From Microbacterium sp. YJN-G (GTDB taxonomy: Bacteria; Actinomycetota; Actinomycetes; Actinomycetales; Microbacteriaceae), in the NCBI RefSeq assembly GCF_015040615.1, contig NZ_CP060402.1, forward strand, positions 868,001-932,000: DNA of 64,000 bases, read 5' to 3'. Each line of letters begins with the position of its first letter. Position 1 is the stretch's first letter. The notes under the pieces were generated by a model. It had not been told where the DNA came from, ran no database searches, and saw nothing but the letters and a program-made list of their open reading frames with translations. Below are positions 40,650-48,864 of the stretch, one piece after another. The translations under genes and the position numbers were made by a program.

Positions 40650-40972
40650 AGGTGAGGCACCCCCTCGGACGCCGTGTAGTACACGGCGTGCCGGTAGTTC
40701 TTGCCTGCCGGGCTCTCGAAGAACGCGCCCTTGTCGTCGGGGTCGCTGGTGGTGATGGCGTCAGCCGGCGCCACCCAGATCGACACGCCTTCGCCGCGCC
40801 GCGTGTAGAGGTCGCGCGCGTTGCGCACCGCCATGCTCGCGTCGGGCGCGTGCAGCGAGCCCACGTGCACGTGGCTCAGGCCGCGGTTCGCGCGGACGAA
40901 GACCTCCCACAGGGGCCAGGTCTCCTGCCCTTCACCTGCTGACTCCTTCGAAGGGCCGCCGGGAGTCGTCAT
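40646..40972 (-). CDS. paaB: Phenylacetyl-CoA epoxidase subunit PaaB
   Basis: A 108-residue PaaB, the small structural subunit required for the active complex. LWEVFVRANRGLSHVHVGSLHAPDASMAVRNARDLY is represented by its parts (LWEVFVRAN, HVGSLHAPDA, NARDLYTRR), plus WVAPADAIT. The start at 40972 overlaps the paaA stop by one base (TGATG). A 17-residue N-terminal lead (about TTPGGPSKESAGEGQET) is longer than usual. Confidence 0.93.
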   Translation of the reverse strand: MTTPGGPSKESAGEGQETWPLWEVFVRANRGLSHVHVGSLHAPDASMAVRNARDLYTRRGEGVSIWVAPADAITTSDPDDKGAFFESPAGKNYRHAVYYTASEGVPHL

Positions 40973-41946
40973 CACGCCACCTGCCCTTCGACGCGGAGGG
41001 ACTGCTTGCGCGCGTACTCGGCCGCCGCCTCGCGTACCCACGCGCCCTCTTCATGTGCCGTGCGCCGGCGCTCGATCCGCTCGGCGTTGCACGGTCCGTT
41101 GCCTCGGAGCACCTCGAAGAACTCGTCCCAGTCGATCTCGCCCATGTCGTACGCGCCCGTCTCCTCGTTCCAGCGAAGCTCGGGATCCGGCAGGGTGACG
41201 CCGAGGATCTCGGCCTGCGGCACGAGCATCCCGACGAAGCGCTGACGCAGGTCATCGTTCGAGAACCGCTTGATCTTCCACTGCATCGACTGGGCGGAGT
41301 TGGGCGACTGGTCATCCGGCGGGCCGAACATGGCCAGGCTCGGCCAGTACCAGCGGTTCACGGCATCCTGCGCCATCTCGCGCTGCTCGTCGGTGCCCTG
41401 CATGAGTGTCAGCAGGATCTCGAAACCCTGTCGCTGGTGGAACGACTCCTCTTTGCAGACGCGCACCATCGCCCGCCCGTAGGGGCCGTACGAGGCGCGG
41501 CACAGCGGCACCTGGTTCACGATCGCTGCGCCGTCGACCAGCCACCCGATCGCACCCATGTCGGCCCAGGTCGGGGTGGGGTAGTTGAAGATCGACGAGT
41601 ACTTGGCCCGTCCGTCGATGAGCTGCTGCATCATCTCGTCACGGGTGATGCCCAGGGTCTGCGCGGCCGAATAGAGGTAGAGCCCGTGGCCGGCCTCGTC
41701 CTGCACCTTCGCCATCAGGATCGCCTTGCGCTTCAGGCTCGGAGCGCGGGTGATCCAGTTGCCCTCGGGCTGCATGCCGATGATCTCGGAGTGCGCGTGC
41801 TGCGAGATCTGGCGGATCAGCGTCCTGCGGTACGCGTCGGGCATCCAGTCGCGGGGCTCGATGCGCCGTTCTTCGGCGATGAGCGCCTCGAAGTGGGCAA
41901 GAGCATCGGTGTCGTCCACGAGGGACAGGTCGGAGGGGGTGGTCAT
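40972..41946 (-). CDS. paaA: Phenylacetyl-CoA 1,2-epoxidase catalytic subunit PaaA
   Basis: A 324-residue diiron monooxygenase subunit that epoxidises the ring of phenylacetyl-CoA. Ferritin-like diiron ligands are in [22 protein letters not shown] (Glu and His of the site) and [13 protein letters not shown]. The start at 41946 has GAGGAG 8 nt away; earlier in-frame Met codons lack this. It is the first gene of the paaABCDE run and carries a PaaR-like operator at 41968-41991. Confidence 0.95.
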   Translation of the reverse strand: MTTPSDLSLVDDTDALAHFEALIAEERRIEPRDWMPDAYRRTLIRQISQHAHSEIIGMQPEGNWITRAPSLKRKAILMAKVQDEAGHGLYLYSAAQTLGITRDEMMQQLIDGRAKYSSIFNYPTPTWADMGAIGWLVDGAAIVNQVPLCRASYGPYGRAMVRVCKEESFHQRQGFEILLTLMQGTDEQREMAQDAVNRWYWPSLAMFGPPDDQSPNSAQSMQWKIKRFSNDDLRQRFVGMLVPQAEILGVTLPDPELRWNEETGAYDMGEIDWDEFFEVLRGNGPCNAERIERRRTAHEEGAWVREAAAEYARKQSLRVEGQVA

Positions 41947-41967
41947 CGTCGACTCCTCGGCGTGCAT

Positions 41968-41991
41968 CTTTACTGACCGATCGTTAGGTAA
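41968..41991. promoter_or_regulatory. PaaR-type (TetR) operator before paaA
   Basis: The sequence TTTACTGACCGATCGTTAGG, centred on CGATCG with TGACC/TTAGGTAA flanks, matches the WWACCGA-CG-TCGGTWW style of PaaR/TetR operators at an imperfect level. No paaR gene is in the window. Confidence 0.6.
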
Positions 41992-42031
41992 TCCTCTCAT
42001 GCGGCGACGGGCCGGGCAAGTTCACTGCCGG

Positions 42032-42451
42032 TCAGCGGGTGCGGGAGATGAGCTCGAGCAGAGCGCGACCGTACGCCTCCGAAGGCTCGGGATGCTCGAA
42101 GCGCAGCGACTCGCCGGCGATCTCGACCTCCACGGCGTAGGTGTCGGGCAGGCGCACGAGACGGCGGAAGGTGCCGCGCAGCAGCTCTCTGAGCTGGTCC
42201 TCGCGGGGCAGCCAGACGGCATCCGCGAGCTGCACGGCATCCAGCGCCCATTCGGTCGTGCCGTTGAACGCGAGGTCGGTGCCGCTCGGTGTGCGGCGTG
42301 CTTCGATCGTCATCTCACTGACGGTGAAGACGTCGGCCTCCGCCTCCATCTCGACCTCGTCCGGCAGGTCGAGCTGGAACCGGTCGCCGCTGGCGGGATG
42401 CCACACCAGACCGAGGTCGCGCAGGGCGACGGCGAGCTCACGGCTGATCAC
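42032..42451 (-). CDS. Conserved hypothetical protein
   Basis: A 139-residue soluble protein with GTG or ATG start at 42451 (ATG, MISRELAVALRDLGLVW). It has no catalytic motif I recognise. Alternating acidic and hydrophobic stretches and a conserved look (WHPASGDRFQLDLPDE, WLPREDQLRELL) suggest a real gene; codon use is like the neighbours. It is divergent from the helicase gene and downstream of nothing obvious, so no function can be proposed. Confidence 0.7.
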   Translation of the reverse strand: MISRELAVALRDLGLVWHPASGDRFQLDLPDEVEMEAEADVFTVSEMTIEARRTPSGTDLAFNGTTEWALDAVQLADAVWLPREDQLRELLRGTFRRLVRLPDTYAVEVEIAGESLRFEHPEPSEAYGRALLELISRTR

Positions 42452-42545
42452 CCCTCCACGCTAGACGACCTGAGCCGAGTGCGGATCGATCGTGCCTGTG
42501 GATGACGCCGGACGGCTGTCAGTGGGGTGCGGCAGAGTGGAGGCC

Positions 42546-44657
42546 ATGACTTCCACGACGTCGACCGAGGTGCGGGATGCCGCGATCGGGGCGCTGCGCG
42601 AACTGGTCGGGCGACCGGATGCGCAGTTCCACGAGGGGCAGTACGAGGCCATCGAGGCGCTGGTCGAGGGGCGCCGCCGGGCTCTGGTCGTGCAGCGCAC
42701 GGGCTGGGGCAAGTCGGCGGTGTACTTCGTCGCGACATTGCTGCTGCGCAGGCGGGGCGCAGGACCGACCGTGCTGGTCTCGCCGCTGCTGGCGCTGATG
42801 CGCGATCAGATCGCCGCTGCCGAGCGAGCTGGTGTGCGCGCTGTCGCGATCAACTCCACGAACGCGCACGAGTGGGACGAGGTGATCGCACGGCTCGACC
42901 GCGACGAGGTCGATGTACTGCTGGTCTCGCCCGAGCGGCTGAACAACCCCGCTTTCCGGGAACAGCAGCTGCCGGCTCTGGTGCAGCGGATCGGGATGCT
43001 GGTCGTCGACGAGGCGCACTGCATCAGCGACTGGGGGCATGACTTCCGGCCCGACTACCGTCGGCTGCGCGACCTGATCGCCGGCATGCCCGACGGCGTG
43101 CCGGTGCTGGCTACCACGGCCACGGCGAACAGCCGGGTGGTGGCGGATGTGGCCGAGCAGCTCGGTGGGGGAGACGGACGGGGACCGGAGGTCGTGACGA
43201 TCCGCGGGCCGCTCGCGCGGGCGTCGCTGCGGCTCGGTGTTCTCGAGCTGCCGGGCTCTGCTCAGCGCCTCGCCTGGCTGCTCAGTCACCTCGACGACCT
43301 GCCCGGATCGGGCATCATCTATACGCTCACCGTCTCGGCGGCCGTCGACACCGCGCGTCTGCTGCGTGAGCACGGGCACGAGGTGCGCGCTTACACCGGG
43401 CAGACGGATGCCGACGAGCGCGAGGAGTCGGAGGGGATGCTCAAGCGCAACGAGGTGAAGGCGCTGGTCGCCACGAGCGCACTGGGCATGGGTTTCGACA
43501 AGCCCGACCTCGGGTTCGTCATCCACCTGGGCGCTCCTTCGTCTCCGGTGGCGTACTACCAGCAGGTGGGCCGTGCCGGCCGTGCCAGCGAGAGCGCCGA
43601 TGTGCTGCTGCTTCCCGGTCCGGAGGACCGCGACATCTGGCACTACTTCGCGACTGCATCGATGCCGGACCGGGAGCGCGCCGAGCGCGTCATCGCCGCG
43701 CTGGGTGATGCGCCGATGTCGACCCCCGCGCTGGAAGCGGTTGTCGACATCCGCCGCACTCCGCTGGAGCTGCTGCTGAAGGTGCTCGACGTCGACGGCG
43801 CGGTGCGCCGTGTGCAGGGCGGCTGGGTCGCCACCGGCCGGCCCTGGACCTACGACGCCGAGCGCTACGAGCGCATCGCCGCCGAGCGTCGTGCCGAGCA
43901 GCAGCACATGATCGAGTACGAGCGCACCGACCGCTGCCGGATGGAGTTCCTGCAGCGTTCGCTCGACGACGACACGGCAGCGCCGTGCGGCCGGTGCGAC
44001 AACTGCGCCGGTGCGTGGTTCCCGCGCGATATCGGAACGGATGCCGGCTCCGCAGCATCCGAGTCGCTCGACCGTGTCGGTGTGCCGATCGAGGCCCGTC
44101 GGCAGTGGCCGACCGGTGCCGATCGCGTCGGCGTGCCCGTGAAGGGCCGCATTCCGGCGGACGAGCAGGCGAGCGAAGGCAGGGCGCTGGCGCGACTCAC
44201 CGACCTCGGCTGGGGTGGCACGCTGCGCGAGCTGTTCGCGGCGGGTACGGCCGATGCACTCGTGCCGCCGCAGGTGCTGGCCGCCTGCGTGCGCGTGCTC
44301 GCCGGGTGGGGCTGGGCGCAGCGACCGGTGGCGGTCATCGGCATGCCGTCGCGGTCACACCCGCAGCTGGTGGACTCCCTGGCGCGCGGCATCGCCGAGG
44401 TCGGCAGGCTGCCGTATCTGGGCTCGCTGTCGTTCGCCGGCGGTGGTCCGACCGGCCAGCCCGGCGGGAACAGTGTCTTCCGTCTGGCCGGTCTCTGGGA
44501 TCGGTTCACCGCCGAAGGGCTGGTTGTGCCGGCAGGGCCCGTGCTGCTCGTCGACGACCAGGCCGACAGCCGCTGGACCCTCACGGTCGCCGCTCGCGAA
44601 CTGCGGCGGGCTGGGGCGAGTGAGGTTCTGCCTTTCGTGCTCGCGCTGCGGGGGTGA
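42546..44657 (+). CDS. RecQ-like DEAH-box helicase with C-terminal phosphoribosyltransferase-like domain
   Basis: A 703-residue superfamily 2 helicase. Walker A is RTGWGKSA (about 51-58), DEAH is Asp155-His158 (VVDEAHCISDWGHDFRPDYR), motif VI is QQVGRAGRA, and a zinc-binding cysteine cluster (CRMEFL...CGRCDNC) is the RecQ-Ct feature. There is no HRDC domain; instead the last 200 residues resemble a nucleoside-phosphoribosyltransferase domain (VLLVDDQADSRWTLTVAAREL). This helicase-PRTase fusion occurs in actinobacteria. ATG 42546 is preferred; GTG 42537 is an alternative. Confidence 0.88.
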   Translation: MTSTTSTEVRDAAIGALRELVGRPDAQFHEGQYEAIEALVEGRRRALVVQRTGWGKSAVYFVATLLLRRRGAGPTVLVSPLLALMRDQIAAAERAGVRAVAINSTNAHEWDEVIARLDRDEVDVLLVSPERLNNPAFREQQLPALVQRIGMLVVDEAHCISDWGHDFRPDYRRLRDLIAGMPDGVPVLATTATANSRVVADVAEQLGGGDGRGPEVVTIRGPLARASLRLGVLELPGSAQRLAWLLSHLDDLPGSGIIYTLTVSAAVDTARLLREHGHEVRAYTGQTDADEREESEGMLKRNEVKALVATSALGMGFDKPDLGFVIHLGAPSSPVAYYQQVGRAGRASESADVLLLPGPEDRDIWHYFATASMPDRERAERVIAALGDAPMSTPALEAVVDIRRTPLELLLKVLDVDGAVRRVQGGWVATGRPWTYDAERYERIAAERRAEQQHMIEYERTDRCRMEFLQRSLDDDTAAPCGRCDNCAGAWFPRDIGTDAGSAASESLDRVGVPIEARRQWPTGADRVGVPVKGRIPADEQASEGRALARLTDLGWGGTLRELFAAGTADALVPPQVLAACVRVLAGWGWAQRPVAVIGMPSRSHPQLVDSLARGIAEVGRLPYLGSLSFAGGGPTGQPGGNSVFRLAGLWDRFTAEGLVVPAGPVLLVDDQADSRWTLTVAARELRRAGASEVLPFVLALRG

Positions 44658-44674
44658 CGCATCGTTGATGCGAT

Positions 44675-44704
44675 GCATTGTGCAATGCTGTCGTACATGT
44701 GTAC
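44675..44704. promoter_or_regulatory. Two inverted repeats before the toxin-antitoxin operon
   Basis: GCATTG-TG-CAATGC (44675-44688) and GTACA-TG-TGTAC (44693-44704) lie 30-59 bp before the antitoxin ATG. They are likely autoregulatory sites for the antitoxin or toxin-antitoxin complex. Confidence 0.6.
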
Positions 44705-44733
44705 ACAACTGCGCTAAATGCTACTATTGCCAC

Positions 44734-44997
44734 ATGGGATCGATGGAACGTGAGGTCACGACTCGCGAGTTGCGCAGTCAGCTCTCTGACGTACTCGGCC
44801 GCACGATGTATGCCGGAGAGCGCATCGGCGTGACCCGAAACGGAAAGCTCGCCGCAGTGATCGTCAGTGTGGCTGATCTCGAAACGTTGGAAGAGTTCGA
44901 GATGGCACAGGACGTGGCGGCATATCGTGAGGCCAAGCGGTCTGATGACGGCGCCCGTGTCTCGCTTGATGAGTTGCGGGCCGAACTGGCCTCATGA
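44734..44997 (+). CDS. Antitoxin, Phd/YefM (RelB-type) family
   Basis: An 87-residue antitoxin: TTRELRSQLSDVLGRTMYAGERIGVTRNGKLAAVIVS (key parts TTRELRSQL and ITVTRNGKLA-like) is the Phd/YefM DNA-binding domain, followed by a C-terminal tail that binds the toxin. Start at ATG 44734; ATG 44743 is an alternative. It overlaps the toxin gene by 4 bp (ATGA). The pair stands between the helicase and paa genes. Confidence 0.88.
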   Translation: MGSMEREVTTRELRSQLSDVLGRTMYAGERIGVTRNGKLAAVIVSVADLETLEEFEMAQDVAAYREAKRSDDGARVSLDELRAELAS

Positions 44998-45254
44998 GCT
45001 ACCGCGTCGAGTTCACTGCAGCTGCGGCTCGGCAGGTCAAGAAGCTCCCGCGACCGGCCCGCGATCGCGTACTCGAAATGGTCGCGGTGCTGGCGGAAGA
45101 CCCCAGACCCCATGGGGCCAAGAAGCTTGTGGGTGAGCAGACCGCGTGGCGCATCCGCATCGGCGAATACCGAGTGATCTATGACGTGTTCGACGCCGAG
45201 CTGACCGTCACCGTCGTTCGAGCTGCACACCGCAGGGAAGCGTACGACCGCTGA
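44994..45254 (+). CDS. RelE/ParE-family toxin
   Basis: An 86-residue RelE-superfamily toxin, probably a ribosome-dependent mRNA endonuclease. VEFTAAAARQVKKLPR, GAKKLVGEQTAWRIRIGEYRVIYDVFDAELTV and the terminal HRREAYDR are characteristic. The basic residues RIR, RVIY and HRR are those used for RNA cleavage. ATGA overlap with the antitoxin. Confidence 0.9.
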   Translation: MSYRVEFTAAAARQVKKLPRPARDRVLEMVAVLAEDPRPHGAKKLVGEQTAWRIRIGEYRVIYDVFDAELTVTVVRAAHRREAYDR

Positions 45255-45413
45255 GGCGAACACCTGGCACTCGTTCAACGAGCGGCCTGCCGACGAGAGT
45301 GACCATCGGAGTCCACCGCAAACGATCAGAGGTCGAGAACACCTGGATCGAGCGCGGCTGACGTCGCGTCGTCGTGGCTTGCTCGAAAGCGGTGACGGGA
45401 TCGAGGTTGGCTG

Positions 45414-45821
45414 TCAGCCCATCCCGCGGTTGGTGATCATCGACCTTCCCCGGAACTCGGCGACGACGGCACCGGTCTCGTCGATGATCGTCACGTCGTA
45501 CAGGCCGGTGCGGCCGCTGACCACCCGCCGGACGGCCGTCGCGGTCAGGGTCTGGCCGGCGGTCGTCGACTTCAGGAAGGTGATGTCGGCGCCGGCGGCC
45601 ACGGTGACCCGCTCGTCCTCGTTGCACGCGATCGCGAATGCGGTGTCGGCGAGGGCGAACACCAGGCCGCCGTGCGTGATGCGGAAGCCGTTGAGCATGT
45701 CCTCGCGCACGGGCATCGACACCACGGCGCGGCCGGGCTCGTCCACCTCGACGACCATGCCGAGCATCGCCGAGGCTGCGTCGCGCCGCATCATCTCCCT
45801 CATGCCGATCCTCTCGCTCAT
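45414..45821 (-). CDS. paaI: Hydroxyphenylacetyl-CoA thioesterase PaaI
   Basis: A 135-residue hotdog-fold thioesterase. LNGFRITHGGLVFALADTAFAIACN contains the catalytic Asp and HGG helix of PaaI. It overlaps paaZ by 4 bp (ATGA) and is last in the phenylacetate operon, where it frees CoA trapped in dead-end pathway intermediates. Confidence 0.9.
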   Translation of the reverse strand: MSERIGMREMMRRDAASAMLGMVVEVDEPGRAVVSMPVREDMLNGFRITHGGLVFALADTAFAIACNEDERVTVAAGADITFLKSTTAGQTLTATAVRRVVSGRTGLYDVTIIDETGAVVAEFRGRSMITNRGMG

Positions 45822-48013
45822 ACGGGCACCGTTGCGCCGGACTGATATGCGCCGGCCTGAGTTGCGCCGGACTGAGCCGCACCGGCGCCCGGCTCCTCGC
45901 CGGTCGGCTCCTTGCTCACCAGCGTCAGCACGTCGTACGTCGCGACGGTCTCGTCGTCCTGGTTGCGGATGACGGCGTCCCAGCGCACCTCGCCGTACTC
46001 ATCGGTCTCGCGGGGCGTGATCTGCTTGGCGGTCAGCTCGACCCGGATGCTGTCGCCCGGCGACACCGGCGTGATGAACCGCAGGTTCTCCAGCCCGTAG
46101 TTGGCCAGCACAGGCCCGGGCTCGGGGTCGACGAACAGGCCGGCCGCCCACGACACGAGCAGGTAGCCGTGCGCCACCCGGCCGGGGAAGAACGGGTTCG
46201 CGGCCGCGGACTCCTCGTCCATGTGCGCATAGAACGTGTCGCCGGTGAAGTGCGCGAACGTCTCGATGTCATCCAGGGTCACCTCGCGCGAGGCCGAGAC
46301 GACCTGGTCGCCCAGGCGCAGCTCGGCGAGCGACTTGCGGAACGGATGCCGTCCGTCGCTGTTCGTCGCCGCACCCGCATGCCACACTCCAGTCAGCGCC
46401 GTCAGCATCTCGGGCGAGCCCTGCACCGCCGTGCGCTGCATGTGGTGCAGCACGGCGCGGATGCCGCCCAGCTCCTCGCCACCGCCCGCGCGCCCGGGGC
46501 CGCCGTGCACCAGGTTCGGCAACGGCGAGCCGTGTCCGGTGGACGAACGCGCGTCGTCGCGGTCGAGCAGCAGCATCCGACCGTTGAACGGAGCGATGCG
46601 GGTGGCGAGCTCGACGGCCTGCGCCGGGTCATGCGTCGCGATGCTCGTGACCAGTGACCCGCCACCGCGGGCGACGAGCGCGGCAGCCTCGGCGGTGGTG
46701 CGGTACGTCAGCAGTGATGAGACCGGTCCGAACGCCTCGACGTCGTGCACGGCATCCGCCTGCGCGTCGTCGAAGCGCAGCAGCACGGGCGAGACGAACG
46801 CGCCGTCGGGCGCCGCGCCGGTCGAGCCGTCGGCGTGACGCACGTCGGGGGCGTCCGTGGATCCGACCACGACCTGCCCGCCGGCATCCTGCAGCTTCTG
46901 CACCTGCCGCAGCACCTCGTCGCGCTGGGCGGTCGAGGCGAGCGGCCCCATCGTGACACCCTCGGCGCGCGGGTCGCCCAGCACCGTCTTCTCGGCGATG
47001 CGGGCGCGGACGGCGTCGATCACGTCGTCGGCGGCATCCGCGGGGACGATCGCCCGGCGGATGGCGGTGCACTTCTGGCCGGCCTTCGTCGTCATCTCCA
47101 CGACGAGCTGGCGCACGTAGGCATCGAATTCGGGGGTGCCGGCGACGGCATCCGTTCCCAGCACCGAGGCGTTGATCGAGTCGGTCTCGGCGGTGAAGCG
47201 CACCCCGCCGGTCTGCACAGCCGGATGCTGCCGCAGGCTCTCGGCGGTCGACGCGCTGCCGGTGAACCCGACCAGGTCGCCCAGCCGCAGGTGCTCGAAC
47301 AGGCCGGGCACGCTTCCGCTGATCAGCTGCAGCGACCCCGCGGGAAGCAGCCCGGAGTCGACGAGTATGCGCACCATCGCCTCGGCGAGATAGCCGGTCG
47401 GGGTGGCCGGCTTGACGACGGTCGGCATGCCGGCGAGGAAGGCGGGTGCGAACTTCTCGAGCGAGCCCCAGACCGGGAAGTTGAAGGCGTTGATCTGCAC
47501 GGCCACACCGGGGAGCGTCGTGTACACGTGCCGTCCCAGGAACGAGCCGTCCTTCGACAGCGGCTCGACCGGGCCGTCGACGTGCACGGTGCTGTTGGGC
47601 AGCTCGCGGCGCCCCTTGCCGGAGTACGAGAACAGTACGCCGATGCCGCCGTCGATGTCGACCCACGAGTCGGTCTTCGTCGCGCCGGTGCGCGCGGACA
47701 GTGCGTACAGCTCGTCCTTGCGCTCGGTCAGCGCGAGCGCGAACTGCTTGAGCAGCACGGCGCGCTGGTGAAAGGTGAGGGCGGCCAGGCTCGCGTGCCC
47801 GACGGTGCGCGCGTACTCGAGCGCACCGGCGAGGTCGAGACCCTCCGTCGACACGCGCGTGACCACCTCACCGGTGGAGGCGTCGCGCACCTCGGTTCCC
47901 TTCGACGGGCTCAGGGGCCCAGAGGCGCCGGCTACCGCGCCCGGCTCGGCAACCCGGTCCTGCGCCGGCGTCCACCATGCGCCCTGCACGTAGCTCGGCA
48001 GATATCCGGTCAT
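45818..48013 (-). CDS. paaZ: Bifunctional oxepin-CoA hydrolase / 3-oxo-5,6-didehydrosuberyl-CoA semialdehyde dehydrogenase PaaZ
   Basis: A 731-residue PaaZ. The N-terminal aldehyde dehydrogenase domain has TTKAGQKCTAIRR (Cys315) and Glu276, spaced as in the E. coli enzyme; the C-terminal MaoC-type hydratase domain (GDTFYAHMDEESA, GRVAHGYLLVSWAAGLF) opens the oxepin ring. The N-terminus has about 20 extra residues (near 23-43, GAVAGASGPLSPSKGTE) encoded by a REP-like element. The C-terminus ends in a repetitive Ala/Gly/Ser tail. The start overlaps paaH by ATGA. Confidence 0.93.
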   Translation of the reverse strand: MTGYLPSYVQGAWWTPAQDRVAEPGAVAGASGPLSPSKGTEVRDASTGEVVTRVSTEGLDLAGALEYARTVGHASLAALTFHQRAVLLKQFALALTERKDELYALSARTGATKTDSWVDIDGGIGVLFSYSGKGRRELPNSTVHVDGPVEPLSKDGSFLGRHVYTTLPGVAVQINAFNFPVWGSLEKFAPAFLAGMPTVVKPATPTGYLAEAMVRILVDSGLLPAGSLQLISGSVPGLFEHLRLGDLVGFTGSASTAESLRQHPAVQTGGVRFTAETDSINASVLGTDAVAGTPEFDAYVRQLVVEMTTKAGQKCTAIRRAIVPADAADDVIDAVRARIAEKTVLGDPRAEGVTMGPLASTAQRDEVLRQVQKLQDAGGQVVVGSTDAPDVRHADGSTGAAPDGAFVSPVLLRFDDAQADAVHDVEAFGPVSSLLTYRTTAEAAALVARGGGSLVTSIATHDPAQAVELATRIAPFNGRMLLLDRDDARSSTGHGSPLPNLVHGGPGRAGGGEELGGIRAVLHHMQRTAVQGSPEMLTALTGVWHAGAATNSDGRHPFRKSLAELRLGDQVVSASREVTLDDIETFAHFTGDTFYAHMDEESAAANPFFPGRVAHGYLLVSWAAGLFVDPEPGPVLANYGLENLRFITPVSPGDSIRVELTAKQITPRETDEYGEVRWDAVIRNQDDETVATYDVLTLVSKEPTGEEPGAGAAQSGATQAGAYQSGATVPV
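45834..45878. repeat. 15-bp tandem repeat at the end of paaZ
   Basis: Three copies of a GCGCCGG-A/C-CTGA-NNN 15-bp unit, in frame, encode the degenerate QSGAT/QAGAY tail of PaaZ. A partial fourth unit follows. Confidence 0.65.
47900..47914. repeat. REP-like element inside paaZ
   Basis: CTTCGACGGGCTCAG, on the coding strand CTGAGCCCGTCGAAG, is in frame and encodes LSPSK in a 20-residue N-terminal insertion. It shares the core with the intergenic copy at 38000-38014. Confidence 0.6.
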
Positions 48014-48864
48014 CTCTCCTCGTTCCATACGTAGAATCCCTCGCCGCTCTTGCGGCCCAGCTTCCCCTCGGCCACCATCCGCCGCAAGAGCTCCGGCGGC
48101 TCGAACCGCGGACCCAGCTCGCGGGCGAGCTCCTCCGCGATCCCCAGCCGCACATCGAGGCCGACGACATCGGTGGTGCGCAGCGGCCCCATCGGGTGCC
48201 GGTAACCGAGCTCCATCGCGGCGTCGATATCGGCGGCATCCGCGACGTTCTCCTCGAGCATCCGGATGGCCTCCAGCGCCAGCATCACCCCGAGCCGGCT
48301 CGATGCGAAACCGGGGGAGTCGCGCACCACCACGGGTGTCTTGCGCAGCGTGGTCACCCATTCGCGGGCGGACGCGACGACATCGCGGCCGGTGCGGTCG
48401 CCGACGACGATCTCGACCAGCTTCGATGCGGGCACCGGGTTGAAGAAGTGCAGCCCGATGAGCCGGTCGGGGCGGGAGAGGGATGCCGCCAGTGCGTCGA
48501 TCGAGATCGACGAGGTGTTGGTGGCCAGCACGGCATCCGCCGCGACGACGTCCTCGATCCGTGCCAGGGCCCCGGCTTTGAGGTCGCGATCCTCGGGCAC
48601 GGCCTCGACGACGAGCGATGCGACGGCGAACGCGTCGAAATCGACGCCGACGGAGAGGGATGCCGTGGCGTGATCGGCATCCGCGAGGTCACCGCGCTGC
48701 ACCGAGGCGGCGATGCTCGCCAGCACGCGCTCGCGTGCCGCGGCCGCCGACTGCTCATCCCGCTCGACCAGGCGCACGCGCGCGCCGGCGAGCAGGAAGG
48801 CGTGCGCGATGCCGGCGCCCATACGGCCGCCGCCGAGCAGCCCGACGGTTCCGGGAACGGTCAT
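48010..48864 (-). CDS. paaH: 3-hydroxyacyl-CoA dehydrogenase PaaH
   Basis: A 284-residue NAD-dependent dehydrogenase of the lower phenylacetate pathway. GGGRMGAGIAHAFL is the NAD fold; TNTSSISIDALAA, HFFNPVPASKLVEI (catalytic His) and DSPGFASSRLG are conserved. Both ends overlap neighbours by 4 bp (paaF upstream, paaZ downstream). Confidence 0.93.
   Translation of the reverse strand: MTVPGTVGLLGGGRMGAGIAHAFLLAGARVRLVERDEQSAAAARERVLASIAASVQRGDLADADHATASLSVGVDFDAFAVASLVVEAVPEDRDLKAGALARIEDVVAADAVLATNTSSISIDALAASLSRPDRLIGLHFFNPVPASKLVEIVVGDRTGRDVVASAREWVTTLRKTPVVVRDSPGFASSRLGVMLALEAIRMLEENVADAADIDAAMELGYRHPMGPLRTTDVVGLDVRLGIAEELARELGPRFEPPELLRRMVAEGKLGRKSGEGFYVWNEER

Noticed and set aside
45255..45413. 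Possible remnant gene between the RelE toxin and paaI
   Set aside because: A 10-bp direct repeat (GAACACCTGG) is present, but no frame has a recognisable protein or good start.
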